NCBI RefSeq assembly: GCF_051245535.1
Contig: NZ_CP195303.1
Span: forward strand, 806,001 to 870,000
Source of the DNA: Micavibrio aeruginosavorus_D
GTDB lineage: Bacteria > Pseudomonadota > Alphaproteobacteria > Micavibrionales > Micavibrionaceae
DNA: 64,000 nucleotides
Direction: 5' to 3'
The number at the start of each line of letters is the position of its first letter. Within the stretch, counting starts at the first letter, position 1. Shown in pieces: positions 15,975-24,489 of this stretch. Below the pieces are notes generated by a model. That model saw only the letters and a program-made list of their open reading frames with translations, did no database searches and was not told where the DNA came from. The translations under genes were made by a program, and so were the position numbers.

Positions 15975-16385
15975 ATGAGGAAATTTCTTCTCAGCTTCCT
16001 AATGCTTATCATGCTCACGCCTTCGCTGGCGTGTGCAATGCCAGTCTGCGCCGAACCCGCGCAAGCGGCAAAGCCGATGGCAATGTCGGATATGCCTTGC
16101 CCAAGCATGGATCACCAAGGCAAGACGAAGGAAAAAAAATCCAGTTCCGACATGTTAATGAAGGACTGTTTGGGCCTTGAATTGCTGGTGGTCGATAATG
16201 GGCCTGTAATTCATAAACCTGATGCTTCTAAGGATGTAGCAGTTATTCTGGCCTTGAATATCGGACCTGTTACCGCTTGGACATTAGACAATGTTCGCAC
16301 TATTCGTGGCCCGCCGCCTGATTGGCCTAGCCATTTTCAAACTCAACCCTCCATTATTCTGACGACCCAACGTCTGCGGATTTAA
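15975..16385 (+). CDS. Small secreted Cys/Met-containing protein heading the copper operon
   Basis: 136 residues from ATG 15975, giving a clean signal peptide (MRKFLLSFLMLIMLTPSLAC). The mature part has PVCAEPAQ, then DMPCPSMDH and KDCLGLELL. The C-terminus ends RGPPPDWPSHFQ...TTQRLRI, a tail seen on small proteins encoded directly upstream of copA-type oxidases. No enzyme domain is visible. Metal binding in the periplasm is likely from the Cys/Met/His content. A frame extension 12 codons upstream lacks support. Function is otherwise unknown. Confidence 0.65.
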   Translation: MRKFLLSFLMLIMLTPSLACAMPVCAEPAQAAKPMAMSDMPCPSMDHQGKTKEKKSSSDMLMKDCLGLELLVVDNGPVIHKPDASKDVAVILALNIGPVTAWTLDNVRTIRGPPPDWPSHFQTQPSIILTTQRLRI

Positions 16386-16439
16386 TCCCCGGCGCATTTT
16401 TTGTTTTTTGCGCTCAGCTTCCAGCTATGGGGATTCCCG

Positions 16440-18302
16440 ATGAAATTTTACGCCTATACTCTATTTTTGTGCCTGTTCTTTAGCTTTGCCAGCCCGGCCA
16501 AGGCGGAGGAATACAATCTTGTCATTGCCCATGAACCCGTGAATATCACCGGTAAGACCGTTGAAAAAATCACCATTAACGGCACCATTCCCGGCCCGAC
16601 CTTGCGGTTTACCGAAGGCGAGGATGCCATCATTCATGTCACAAACAAGATGGATGAGGATACGTCCGTCCATTGGCACGGCCTGATTTTGCCCGGTGAA
16701 ATGGACGGTGTTCCCGGCTTCAATGGTTTTCCGGGTATCAAGCCGGGCGAAACCTTCACCTATCGCTTCCCTGTTAATCAAACCGGCACCTATTGGTATC
16801 ACGCGCATAGTTCCGAACAGGAACAGGACGGACATTACGGCTCTCTCGTGCTTGTCCCGAAAGGCAAAGACCCGATCCGCGCCGACCGCGATTATGTTGT
16901 CCTTTTATCAGATTTCCATGATGAAGACGGAAAAGATATTTTCAGCAATTTGAAAATGTCGTCTGAGTATTACCAATATGCTCGCCGCACGATTGGAGAT
17001 TTCTTTGCGGACGCGGAAGAAAAAGGATTTGGCAAAGCATGGGCCAACGCCAAAATGTGGGGCGAAATGCGGATGCTGCCGACCGACCTTTCTGATGTTT
17101 CCGGCTATACATTTCTCGTGAACGGCAGAACGCCTGAACAAAACTGGACGGCCCTGTTCAAACCCGGCGAACGGGTGCGCCTGCGTTTCATCAACGCTTC
17201 GGCCATGAGCATTTATGATGTGCGAATTCCCGGTCTGAAAATGAGTGTGGTTGAGGCGGACGGCCAAGGCGTAGAGCCGGTTACGGTTGATGAATTCCGC
17301 TTTGGCGTTGCGGAAACCTATGACGTTATTGTGACGCCCAAGGAAGACAAAGCCTTCACGATTGCAGCGGAATCTATCGACCGCACTGGCTTTGCACTTG
17401 GCACCCTTGCACCGCGCGAAGGCATGAAAGGCCCGGCACCGCAGACGCGCCCGCGTGCTTTGCTGACTATGGCGGATATGGGTATGGGCCACGATATGGC
17501 GGGCATGGAAGGCATGGACCATTCCAAAATGAACCATGATATGCCGATGGGCGATATGGCAGGGATGGATCATGGTAACATGGGACATGACATGGTCGGA
17601 ATGTCTATGGAGGATATGCAAAGCGGCTGGGCGCAAGCGGGAACCCCGCCGGGCGACAAGGCTTTAAGCTATGCCGATCTTCGCTATGTCGGCATTCAGG
17701 CAGACACGCGCCAGCCGGAACGTGAAATTCTTGTCCGTCTTGGCGGCAACATGGAGCGTTTCATATGGACAATTAATGACAAGAAATTTGAAGATTCCGG
17801 GCCGATCAATCTGAAATACGGCGAGCGCGTTCGCCTGAAATTCGTCAATGATACGATGATGGCGCACCCTATGCACTTGCACGGAATGTTTGTTCAACTT
17901 GAAAACGGCCAGCCCGCCGAAAAATTACCGAACAAGCACACGGTCATTGTCGCACCGGGGCAAACCTATTCGGTATTGCTGACCGCCGATCAACCCGGCG
18001 AATGGGCGTTCCATTGCCATCTCCTGTTTCATATGTCCGCAGGTATGATGAACAAGGTGGTTGTAGCAAAGCTTGACCCTAATGCCGTGCCGCCGCCGAA
18101 AGCATCCACCACGAAGGCTGCGCCGCAAAAAGAAAAGCCGGAACAGGCTGATCCGCATGAAGGGCATTCCATGCCGATGAACCATCAAGGCATGGACATG
18201 AAAGGCATGGACGACATGCCGAGTATGGATCATTCCACGCCTCAAAAAAATGATACTTCGTCAAATCAAAATTCTTCTCACGGAGGCCACGATGCACACT
18301 AA
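16440..18302 (+). CDS. copA: Periplasmic multicopper oxidase CopA/PcoA
   Basis: 620 residues from ATG 16440, with a Sec-type signal peptide (no twin-Arg is seen, unlike many CopA proteins). It oxidises Cu(I) to Cu(II) in the periplasm. All four copper-ligand motifs are present: HWHG and HAHS in domain 1, HPMHLHG and HCHLLFH (followed by MSAGMM) in the last domain. The central linker and C-terminal tail are very rich in Met, His and Asp (GHDMAGMEGMDHSKM), the expected Cu-binding insert. The tail adds NHQGMDMKGMDDM. The end overlaps copB by 11 bases. Confidence 0.93.
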   Translation: MKFYAYTLFLCLFFSFASPAKAEEYNLVIAHEPVNITGKTVEKITINGTIPGPTLRFTEGEDAIIHVTNKMDEDTSVHWHGLILPGEMDGVPGFNGFPGIKPGETFTYRFPVNQTGTYWYHAHSSEQEQDGHYGSLVLVPKGKDPIRADRDYVVLLSDFHDEDGKDIFSNLKMSSEYYQYARRTIGDFFADAEEKGFGKAWANAKMWGEMRMLPTDLSDVSGYTFLVNGRTPEQNWTALFKPGERVRLRFINASAMSIYDVRIPGLKMSVVEADGQGVEPVTVDEFRFGVAETYDVIVTPKEDKAFTIAAESIDRTGFALGTLAPREGMKGPAPQTRPRALLTMADMGMGHDMAGMEGMDHSKMNHDMPMGDMAGMDHGNMGHDMVGMSMEDMQSGWAQAGTPPGDKALSYADLRYVGIQADTRQPEREILVRLGGNMERFIWTINDKKFEDSGPINLKYGERVRLKFVNDTMMAHPMHLHGMFVQLENGQPAEKLPNKHTVIVAPGQTYSVLLTADQPGEWAFHCHLLFHMSAGMMNKVVVAKLDPNAVPPPKASTTKAAPQKEKPEQADPHEGHSMPMNHQGMDMKGMDDMPSMDHSTPQKNDTSSNQNSSHGGHDAH

Positions 18303-19074
18303 ACCTATTCTTGCGGCGTTATTGCTGCTTTCGACCACGCCCGCTTTCGCGCAAGACCCCCATGCCGGGCATGTTATGACCGCGCCAGTTCCGGCGGAGG
18401 ATTCGTCTTCGGATTCCAAGGAAGCCATGACCGGTGGAGGTCACGGTCACAATCAGCTGTTTCATGCCTTTCGTTTGGAAACCGATTATGGCGCGGGTAC
18501 GGAAGGCCCGGTCGCCAGTTGGGGTTTCGACGGATGGATTGGAGGCGATTACAACAAGCTTGCTTTGAAAATCGAGGGCGAACATGGTGAAGGGAAACTA
18601 GAGCAGGCTGAATTTTGGGCGTTGTATAGCCGCAACGTCGCCCCGTTTTGGGATTTGCAGGCGGGTATAAGGCATGACACGCAGCCGCAATCAACAACGT
18701 ATTTCGTTTTCGGTACGGAAGGTCTTGCCCCGTATTTCTTTGAAACCGAGGCTCATTTGTTTTTAAGCGAGGATGGCGATTTAAGCGCGCGCATAAGCCA
18801 AGAAAACGACTTCCTGATTACGCAACGCTTGATTTTGCAGCCCTATGCGGAAATTGAATTATCCGCACAGGATATACCGGAAAAATCTATCGGCGCAGGA
18901 TTGACACACGGTGAAATCGGTTTGCAGACGCGCTATGAAATCACCCGCAAATTCGCGCCTTATGTCGATTTCCGTTATGAGCGCAAATTCGGGGAAACCT
19001 CATCCATTGCCAAAGATGAGGGCGAAGATAATGACGATTTTATTGCCGCCGTTGGCTTGCGGCTCATGTTTTAG
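18292..19074 (+). CDS. copB: Outer-membrane copper resistance protein CopB/PcoB
   Basis: 260 residues from ATG 18292, preceded by CGGAGGCCACG; the gene overlaps the copA end by 11 bases. A signal peptide (MHTKPILAALLLLSTTPAFA) is followed by a short His/Met region (DPHAGHVM). Then comes the CopB beta-barrel domain with SWGFDGWIGGDYNKLALKIE, APFWDLQAGIRHDTQP and a terminal aromatic residue (VGLRLMF) typical of outer-membrane barrels. CopB works with CopA to bind or export periplasmic copper. Confidence 0.92.
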   Translation: MHTKPILAALLLLSTTPAFAQDPHAGHVMTAPVPAEDSSSDSKEAMTGGGHGHNQLFHAFRLETDYGAGTEGPVASWGFDGWIGGDYNKLALKIEGEHGEGKLEQAEFWALYSRNVAPFWDLQAGIRHDTQPQSTTYFVFGTEGLAPYFFETEAHLFLSEDGDLSARISQENDFLITQRLILQPYAEIELSAQDIPEKSIGAGLTHGEIGLQTRYEITRKFAPYVDFRYERKFGETSSIAKDEGEDNDDFIAAVGLRLMF

Positions 19075-19085
19075 GATATAACGCC

Positions 19086-19709
19086 ATGACAATTGAAATC
19101 ATACCAAACTGGCACCCGATACTGGTGCATTTCACAATCGCCCTTTTAAGCGTTTCTGTTGTTCTTTTTCTGGCGGAATCGTTCGTCAGAAAATGGAAGC
19201 TGCATATTCAGCTTGTCACCGTTGCGCGCTGGAATCTCTGGCTAGGTTCTCTGGCCGCTATCGCCACCGTTATTGCCGGGTTTGACGCTTTCAATTCCGT
19301 TGCCCACGGCAGCGAGGCGCAGCACTTGGCAATGCTCGATCACCGCAACTGGGCTTTAAGCACCGCTGCCCTGTTTATTGTTTTAGCTATCTGGTCGTTA
19401 TCGTCCTCCCTTCGTGGCAAAGCAGATTTCAGGAGATCCAAAAATCTTGTTTTCGTTTCTCTTATGGCGGTGGCCGGATTGATGCTGACAGCCACCGGCT
19501 ATAAAGGCGCGGAGCTTGTTTATCGTCACGGCCTTGGCGTTATTCCCATGCAAGTCGGAATGACAGCCGGACACAATCATAGTGATGGCGGTGCAGAACA
19601 AGGCGAAGGCGAAGGCCACGACATGAAAATGGATATGAGCATGGAAGGCGGGGAGCATGATGAAGGCTCCGAAAGTAGCCATGAAGATACCGGCGATCAC
19701 CAACATTAA
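19086..19709 (+). CDS. DUF2231-family membrane protein with a His/Met-rich tail
   Basis: A 207-residue integral membrane protein. WHPILVHFTIALL at the start is the DUF2231 signature, and four membrane segments follow (including GSLAAIATVIAGFDAF, ATGYKGAELVY). The periplasm- or cytoplasm-facing C-terminal 50 residues are acidic and rich in His and Met (GHDMKMDMSMEGGEH), which is unusual for the family and fits copper binding. The start follows AGGATATAACGCC. It is the third gene in the copper operon. Confidence 0.75.
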   Translation: MTIEIIPNWHPILVHFTIALLSVSVVLFLAESFVRKWKLHIQLVTVARWNLWLGSLAAIATVIAGFDAFNSVAHGSEAQHLAMLDHRNWALSTAALFIVLAIWSLSSSLRGKADFRRSKNLVFVSLMAVAGLMLTATGYKGAELVYRHGLGVIPMQVGMTAGHNHSDGGAEQGEGEGHDMKMDMSMEGGEHDEGSESSHEDTGDHQH

Positions 19710-19733
19710 CTTAAACCCTAAAGGAGAAAACCT

Positions 19734-20159
19734 ATGAAAACTTTTGTACTGGCTTTGATACTGACTTTGTTTGCACTCCCGGCCTTTGCCGCCGATCACC
19801 AACACGGCGATAGCTGGCTCAAACCTGTAGAGGCAAAATATGTTTGCATGATGAACAACAAAGCTTTCGACAAGCCGCAAATGGCCGTCGAGGTGGAGGG
19901 CAAAACTTATTACGGCTGCTGTCCGATGTGCAAAGATATTTTACAAAAAGACGCCTCCAAACGATCCGCAAAAGACCCTGTTAGCGGCAATGCCGTTGAC
20001 AAATCCAGCGCGATAATCGGCACTGACGCGCATGGTATGGTCTATTACTTCGAGAATGAAGAAAACTTTCACAAATACGCCAGCGGCCCCATGCCTGAAA
20101 TGAATCCCGAGCATATGGATGGTATGGATATGAAGGGCATGAAAGGGCATAACCAATAA
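19734..20159 (+). CDS. Secreted TRASH/YHS-like metal-binding protein
   Basis: A 141-residue protein with a signal peptide (MKTFVLALILTLFALPAFAA) and a strong ribosome site (AAAGGAGAAAACCT). The mature domain has YVCMMNNKAFDKP, TYYGCCPMCKDIL and DPVSGNAVDKS...YYFENEENFHKYA. This resembles the YHS/TRASH treble-clef fold that binds Cu. A His/Met tail ends GMDMKGMKGH. It may be a periplasmic copper chaperone. A 40-codon gene follows. Confidence 0.72.
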   Translation: MKTFVLALILTLFALPAFAADHQHGDSWLKPVEAKYVCMMNNKAFDKPQMAVEVEGKTYYGCCPMCKDILQKDASKRSAKDPVSGNAVDKSSAIIGTDAHGMVYYFENEENFHKYASGPMPEMNPEHMDGMDMKGMKGHNQ

Positions 20160-20175
20160 GACGTATATCAAAGCG

Positions 20176-20298
20176 GTGATTGCCGCTATCGTTGTTGCCG
20201 GGACGGGATTTCCTGCCCCGGCACAAGCCCGGCCCTTACCTGACCGGGTGCAGGAAATTGAACAAATAAAAGCTATGCTGGAAAAAAGGAAACAATAA
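20176..20298 (+). CDS. Tiny secreted peptide gene coupled to the copper ATPase
   Basis: An open frame of 40 residues from GTG 20176: a hydrophobic signal-like stretch (VIAAIVVAGTGFPAPAQA), then RPLPDRVQEIEQIKAMLEKR ending at TAA. That stop overlaps the ATG of the ATPase by one base (TAATG). The frame is open further up to an ATA codon at 20146-20148 that would read (M)TNKTYIKAVIAA, so the true start may be non-canonical. Packing within the operon and the signal-peptide pattern are the evidence; no family is recognised. Confidence 0.5.
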   Translation: MIAAIVVAGTGFPAPAQARPLPDRVQEIEQIKAMLEKRKQ

Positions 20299-22655
20299 TG
20301 AAAAGCCACACTCACGCAGACACGAAAGAAAAAACCCATTCCTGCTGCGCGAGTCATGCGGGCAATGAAAACAAAAACAATATGGCGACAGACCCGGTTT
20401 GTGGCATGAATGTTGACCCAGAAACAGCGAAATATAAAAACACCTATAAAGAGCAGAAATACTATTTCTGTGCGGAAAATTGCCTGAAGAAATTCAAGGC
20501 CGACCCGGAAAAATATCTTGCGCCAAAACTGGAAGAACCCACTGCGCAGGGCGCAATTTATATATGTCCGATGCACCCGCAAATTCGACAGCAAGGGCCG
20601 GGTACTTGCCCGATATGCGGCATGGCGTTGGAGCCGGAAGTGATAACCGGTGACGAAGGCCCAAATGAAGAATTGCGCGATATGACGCGGCGATTCTGGA
20701 TCGGGCTTGTTTTAACGCTGCCCGTTTTTGCGCTAGAAATGGGCGCGCATCTTTTCAATTTGCATCTTGTCGGCCAGCCGCTTTCTAACTGGCTGCAAAT
20801 GCTGCTGGCGACTCCGGTTGTGCTATGGGCAGGGTGGCCGTTCTTCACACGCGGATGGGCGTCCCTTAAAACCCGCAATCTCAATATGTTTACCCTGATT
20901 GCGATAGGCACAGGCGCGGCATGGCTTTACAGCATGGTGGCAACCCTCGCACCCGGCATTTTTCCGCCCGCCTTCCGGCAAGCCGGGGGCGCGGTGGCGA
21001 TTTATTTCGAGGCGGCGGCAGTGATTACGGTGCTGGTTCTGTTAGGGCAAGTGCTTGAATTGCGGGCACGGGAAAAGACAGGCGGTGCCATTCGTGCGCT
21101 TCTTGATCTCGCGCCTAAAACGGCGCGACGGGTCGGCGAACACGGCGACGAGGATATTTCCTTGGAGCATGTGGCGCAGGGCGATTTATTGCGCGTTCGC
21201 CCCGGCGAAAAAGTGCCGCTTGATGGCACGGTGATGGAAGGCCGCAGCGCAGTGGACGAGTCGATGGTCACAGGCGAATCCATGCCGGTGATGAAAGAGG
21301 CCGCCGCAAAAGTGATCGGCGGCACCATGAATCAGACTGGCACTTTCATCATGCGGGCCGATAAAATCGGCAAGGACACCATGCTGTCGCGAATTGTGAA
21401 TATGGTGGCCGAAGCGCAGCGCAGCCGCGCGCCTATTCAGCGCATGGCCGATATGGTAGCGGGCTGGTTCGTACCAGTTGTCATTCTGGTTGCCATTATA
21501 AGTTTCGGCATATGGGCATTTTTCGGCCCGGCTCCGGCCTTTGCTTATGCGCTGGTCGCAGCAGTGTCCGTTTTAATTATCGCTTGTCCGTGCGCCCTTG
21601 GTCTTGCCACGCCGATGTCGATTATGGTCGGTGTCGGGCGCGGCGCGCAGGCCGGGGTTCTGATTAAGAATGCCGAGTCTTTAGAACGTATGGAAAAGAT
21701 TGATACGCTTGTTATTGACAAGACTGGCACTCTGACCGAAGGCAAGCCAAAAGTCACGGCGATTGTCGCGGAGGCTGGTTTTGATGAAACCGGGCTTTTA
21801 GCCTTTGCCGCCACGTTGGAAACGGGCAGTGAGCATCCTTTAGCTCATGCCATCGTTGAAGCGGCAAAAGAAAAAGGCTTAACCTTGCCGCAAATCAGCG
21901 ATTTTGATTCTCCCACCGGAAAGGGTGTTGTCGGCCAGATTGAAGGTCAGCTGGTTGCACTCGGTAACGTCAAGCTGATGGATGATTTAAAAATCGATGT
22001 GGCGGGTCTGTCAAGCCGTGCGGATGAATTGCGCAGCAACGGCGCGACGGTCATTTTCATGGCCGTGGGCGGCAAGGCGGCGGGGCTTCTGGCGATTGCC
22101 GACCCGATCAAGGCAACAACGCATGAAGCGATACAGGCTTTGCAAAAATCCGGCCTGCGCGTTGTTATGCTGACCGGCGATAACAAAGTCACGGCACAGG
22201 CCGTAGCGCGCCAGCTTGGCATTGCGGAAGTCGAGGCAGAAGTTTTGCCGGAAGATAAAAGCCGGATTGTCAAAAAATTGCAGGCAGAAGGCCGGGTGGT
22301 GGCAATGGCGGGTGACGGAACAAACGATGCCCCTGCACTGGCTGCTGCCGATGTGGGTATAGCGATGGGAACGGGGACGGATGTAGCAATGGAAAGTGCG
22401 GGTGTAACCCTGCTCAAAGGCGATTTAAACGGCATTGTGAAAGCTCGCCGCCTGTCCGTCGCTGTTATGCGGAATATCCGGCAAAACCTGTTTTTTGCCT
22501 TCATATACAACATGGCGGGCGTTCCTATTGCTGCGGGAATCCTCTATCCCACGTTCGGAATCCTGTTAAGCCCAGTCATGGCAGCAGCGGCAATGGCTTT
22601 AAGTTCGGTGTCCGTTGTGGCGAATGCCCTGCGGTTAAAGGCGCAGCGTTTGTGA
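20298..22655 (+). CDS. Copper-translocating P1B-type ATPase with YHS and heavy-metal-binding N-terminal domains
   Basis: 785 residues. A His/Cys leader (SCCASH) precedes a YHS domain (DPVCGMNVDPET...CAENCLKKF) and a heavy-metal-binding domain (YICPMHPQIRQQGPGTCPIC). The P1B core follows. Visible motifs: TGES in the actuator domain, the CPC ion motif (IIACPCALGLATP), DKTGTLTEGKP with the phosphorylated Asp, SEHPLA (the HP motif) and GDGTNDAPAL. It lacks a classical CxxC HMA domain, as in the SilP/CopB-like branch. It exports Cu or Ag from the cytoplasm and is the last gene of the copper operon. Confidence 0.93.
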   Translation: MKSHTHADTKEKTHSCCASHAGNENKNNMATDPVCGMNVDPETAKYKNTYKEQKYYFCAENCLKKFKADPEKYLAPKLEEPTAQGAIYICPMHPQIRQQGPGTCPICGMALEPEVITGDEGPNEELRDMTRRFWIGLVLTLPVFALEMGAHLFNLHLVGQPLSNWLQMLLATPVVLWAGWPFFTRGWASLKTRNLNMFTLIAIGTGAAWLYSMVATLAPGIFPPAFRQAGGAVAIYFEAAAVITVLVLLGQVLELRAREKTGGAIRALLDLAPKTARRVGEHGDEDISLEHVAQGDLLRVRPGEKVPLDGTVMEGRSAVDESMVTGESMPVMKEAAAKVIGGTMNQTGTFIMRADKIGKDTMLSRIVNMVAEAQRSRAPIQRMADMVAGWFVPVVILVAIISFGIWAFFGPAPAFAYALVAAVSVLIIACPCALGLATPMSIMVGVGRGAQAGVLIKNAESLERMEKIDTLVIDKTGTLTEGKPKVTAIVAEAGFDETGLLAFAATLETGSEHPLAHAIVEAAKEKGLTLPQISDFDSPTGKGVVGQIEGQLVALGNVKLMDDLKIDVAGLSSRADELRSNGATVIFMAVGGKAAGLLAIADPIKATTHEAIQALQKSGLRVVMLTGDNKVTAQAVARQLGIAEVEAEVLPEDKSRIVKKLQAEGRVVAMAGDGTNDAPALAAADVGIAMGTGTDVAMESAGVTLLKGDLNGIVKARRLSVAVMRNIRQNLFFAFIYNMAGVPIAAGILYPTFGILLSPVMAAAAMALSSVSVVANALRLKAQRL

Positions 22656-22705
22656 GAAGGGGGGCAGGGACGGTAAAACCGGAGGCTTTGGTTCCATCGA
22701 AGTAA

Positions 22706-22795
22706 TGGCGGAGGGGGTGGGATTCGAACCCACGGAGGAGTTGCCCCCTCGATAGTTTTCAAGACTATTGCCTTAAACCACTCGGCCACCCCTCC
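22706..22795 (-). tRNA. tRNA-Ser (anticodon UGA), intact
   Basis: A 90-base class II tRNA. The acceptor GGAGGGG pairs with CCCCTCC, followed by discriminator G (a serine identity element) and an encoded CCA. The anticodon loop is CTTGAAA (UGA), flanked by ATAGT/ACTAT. The long variable arm is GAGGGGGCAACTCCTC-like and the T-loop is GTTCGAATC. It lies between the copper ATPase and the integrase, on the same strand as the integrase. Confidence 0.93.
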
Positions 22796-22884
22796 GTTCG
22801 GGAATATCTATTTTGAATCTGGGTCAAAATGCTGAGTAGTAATAGCCATTTCTTATAATCAGGAAAGGTTATCTTTTCAAGCTG

Positions 22885-24213
22885 TTATAACGGGCTGTCT
22901 TCATTTTTTCCGGCCTTTTGGGGCTTCCTTTTCGGCTTCCTGACGTTGATGGCCGAGGCATCCAGCGTGTTTTTCAGGTGGGCGGCATAGAATTGCTCGA
23001 TCATTTCCACGGATGTCCGGCAATTTTTGGCGATTTGATAGATGTCTGCACCCTCCATCAGCCTGAGGCAGATATAGGTATGGCGGAGGCTATAGGACGT
23101 TCTGACATTCCCGTCCCGGTCATATTTCAGGTTCAGTTCATCCAGAATCTTGTTCATGGTGTCACGGGGTGTTTTGCCAAAGATTTTATCTGTCGGCTTG
23201 CCGCCGTGCCGTTTCTGCATCCGCTGAAAGGGCAGGATGGCCCCTGACATAGACTTACAGTAACCAACGCCGCGCTTGCCCCGCACTTCGATTTCAAGAA
23301 GGCGTTCGCCTGAATCTTGGTCTGTCACGATTGTGACATCCCTGTACTCAAGCCGTCCGGCTTCGTCCGGCCTTAAACCTGTATTCGCCATGAACAGGAC
23401 GTAGTCGTGTAAATCCTCCCATACCGTCCTGTAACGCTCACGCGAAGGGTTCTTCGCTCGCTCGCGTGTGGCTTCATACAGCATTTTGTATTCTTCGGGG
23501 GAGAACCAAGCCCTGTGTTTGACTTTGCCAGATGTTTTATAGGGTGCGGATATATCCGGCACGGCATCTATCCAGCCATAGCGGTGCGCGGTTTTTAAAA
23601 CCAAGCGCATGGTTACGGTTTCATGGTGCAGGGTGCTGCGGGAGGGTATGCGTCCCTTATACCCGTTGGTGTTCCTTGCCACCCTGTATTCCTGCATCAA
23701 TCCAGCGTTGATTTGCTTTACGGGCATTTCGCCAAAGAAGGGGATCAGGTGGACATTGATACGCATTGCATGGCCTTGCGCCCATGCTTCGTTCCGTTCG
23801 CCTTGGGTGATGATGTTGTATTCGGCAATGAATTTCTCTGCTGCCTCCGCAAAGGTCGGGCCGCTGGCCGCCTGTTTCTTGGGGCGCGGTTCATAGGGGC
23901 GGGGCGTTTGAGGGGCATAGGGTGAATGGGGCGCATTATTATAATGCGCGGGTTCTTCTATTCTGTGGTGATGCGGGGCTGCTTTATGCAGCAAGTTTTG
24001 GGTGAGGCCGCTTTCCTGAAAGCGGCGGGAATCCACATAAACGCTCATATACCACTCCCGCGCATAATCCATCGCCATAGCGAGGCTTTCATGCTTGGTG
24101 GATTTGCGGTGGTTACGTCCGTTCATGTAGGTGGAGCATTGCCAATAGCGGCTGCCGTCACGTCTATAAACGTGGACTTTGCCGTCCATCAAAGAATGGG
24201 TTTCTGTGACCAT
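22885..24213 (-). CDS. int: Tyrosine recombinase (phage/ICE-type integrase)
   Basis: 442 residues from ATG 24213 (MVTETHSLMDGK), with AAGGG 8-12 bases upstream. A short N-terminal arm-binding region and a SAM-like core-binding domain (TFAEAAEKFIAEYN) precede the catalytic domain. Catalytic residues are visible: Arg in TGLRPDEAGRLEY, HxxR as SLRHTYICLRLM with a second Arg/His set, and Tyr in EQFYAAHLKNT. The gene ends in a basic tail (RKPKRKPQKAGK). It lies 118 bases inside the broken tRNA-Ser, the expected place for the enzyme that integrated the island. Confidence 0.92.
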   Translation of the reverse strand: MVTETHSLMDGKVHVYRRDGSRYWQCSTYMNGRNHRKSTKHESLAMAMDYAREWYMSVYVDSRRFQESGLTQNLLHKAAPHHHRIEEPAHYNNAPHSPYAPQTPRPYEPRPKKQAASGPTFAEAAEKFIAEYNIITQGERNEAWAQGHAMRINVHLIPFFGEMPVKQINAGLMQEYRVARNTNGYKGRIPSRSTLHHETVTMRLVLKTAHRYGWIDAVPDISAPYKTSGKVKHRAWFSPEEYKMLYEATRERAKNPSRERYRTVWEDLHDYVLFMANTGLRPDEAGRLEYRDVTIVTDQDSGERLLEIEVRGKRGVGYCKSMSGAILPFQRMQKRHGGKPTDKIFGKTPRDTMNKILDELNLKYDRDGNVRTSYSLRHTYICLRLMEGADIYQIAKNCRTSVEMIEQFYAAHLKNTLDASAINVRKPKRKPQKAGKNEDSPL

Positions 24214-24330
24214 CAAGCGCGCCCTTTCTGTGTCAGAAAGTGTGTAACACTTGTGTAAGTATAAACCGGAAAGGTTAAAATTGATAAGTAATTGATTTTA
24301 AAGGAAAAATAGAGTTGAAAATAGGGTCGA

Positions 24331-24374
24331 TTGGTTTTCAAGACCAGAGCCTTAAACCACTCGACCACCTCTCC
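24331..24374 (-). other. 5' half of a tRNA-Ser(UGA): probable attachment-site scar at the island's right end
   Basis: Reading down the minus strand from 24374: GGAGAGG acceptor strand, D-arm GTCGAGTGGTTTAAGGC and anticodon arm TGGTCTTGAAAACCA. The sequence then leaves the tRNA pattern. There is no variable arm, T-arm or 3' acceptor. It differs from the intact tRNA at 22706-22795 but shares the anticodon and GTCTTGAAAAC (22755-22765 and 24334-24344). The anticodon stem-loop is near-palindromic, a known type of tyrosine-integrase target. The surrounding 24217-24489 gap holds no gene. Confidence 0.75.
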
Positions 24375-24489
24375 GTGACCATCATTTGACTGTGGTTTGA
24401 TTGCAGGCATATTTAAGGTTTTGGATAAGCCCTGTCCAGCCCCCAATCGCGCTTGGTCAACAGGGAAGGGGGGTGGTAGCCTTTGATCC

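Noticed and set aside
16908..17636. Minus-strand His-rich frame opposite copA
   Set aside because: Its His/Met content mirrors the repetitive Met/Asp codons of the oxidase linker on the other strand.
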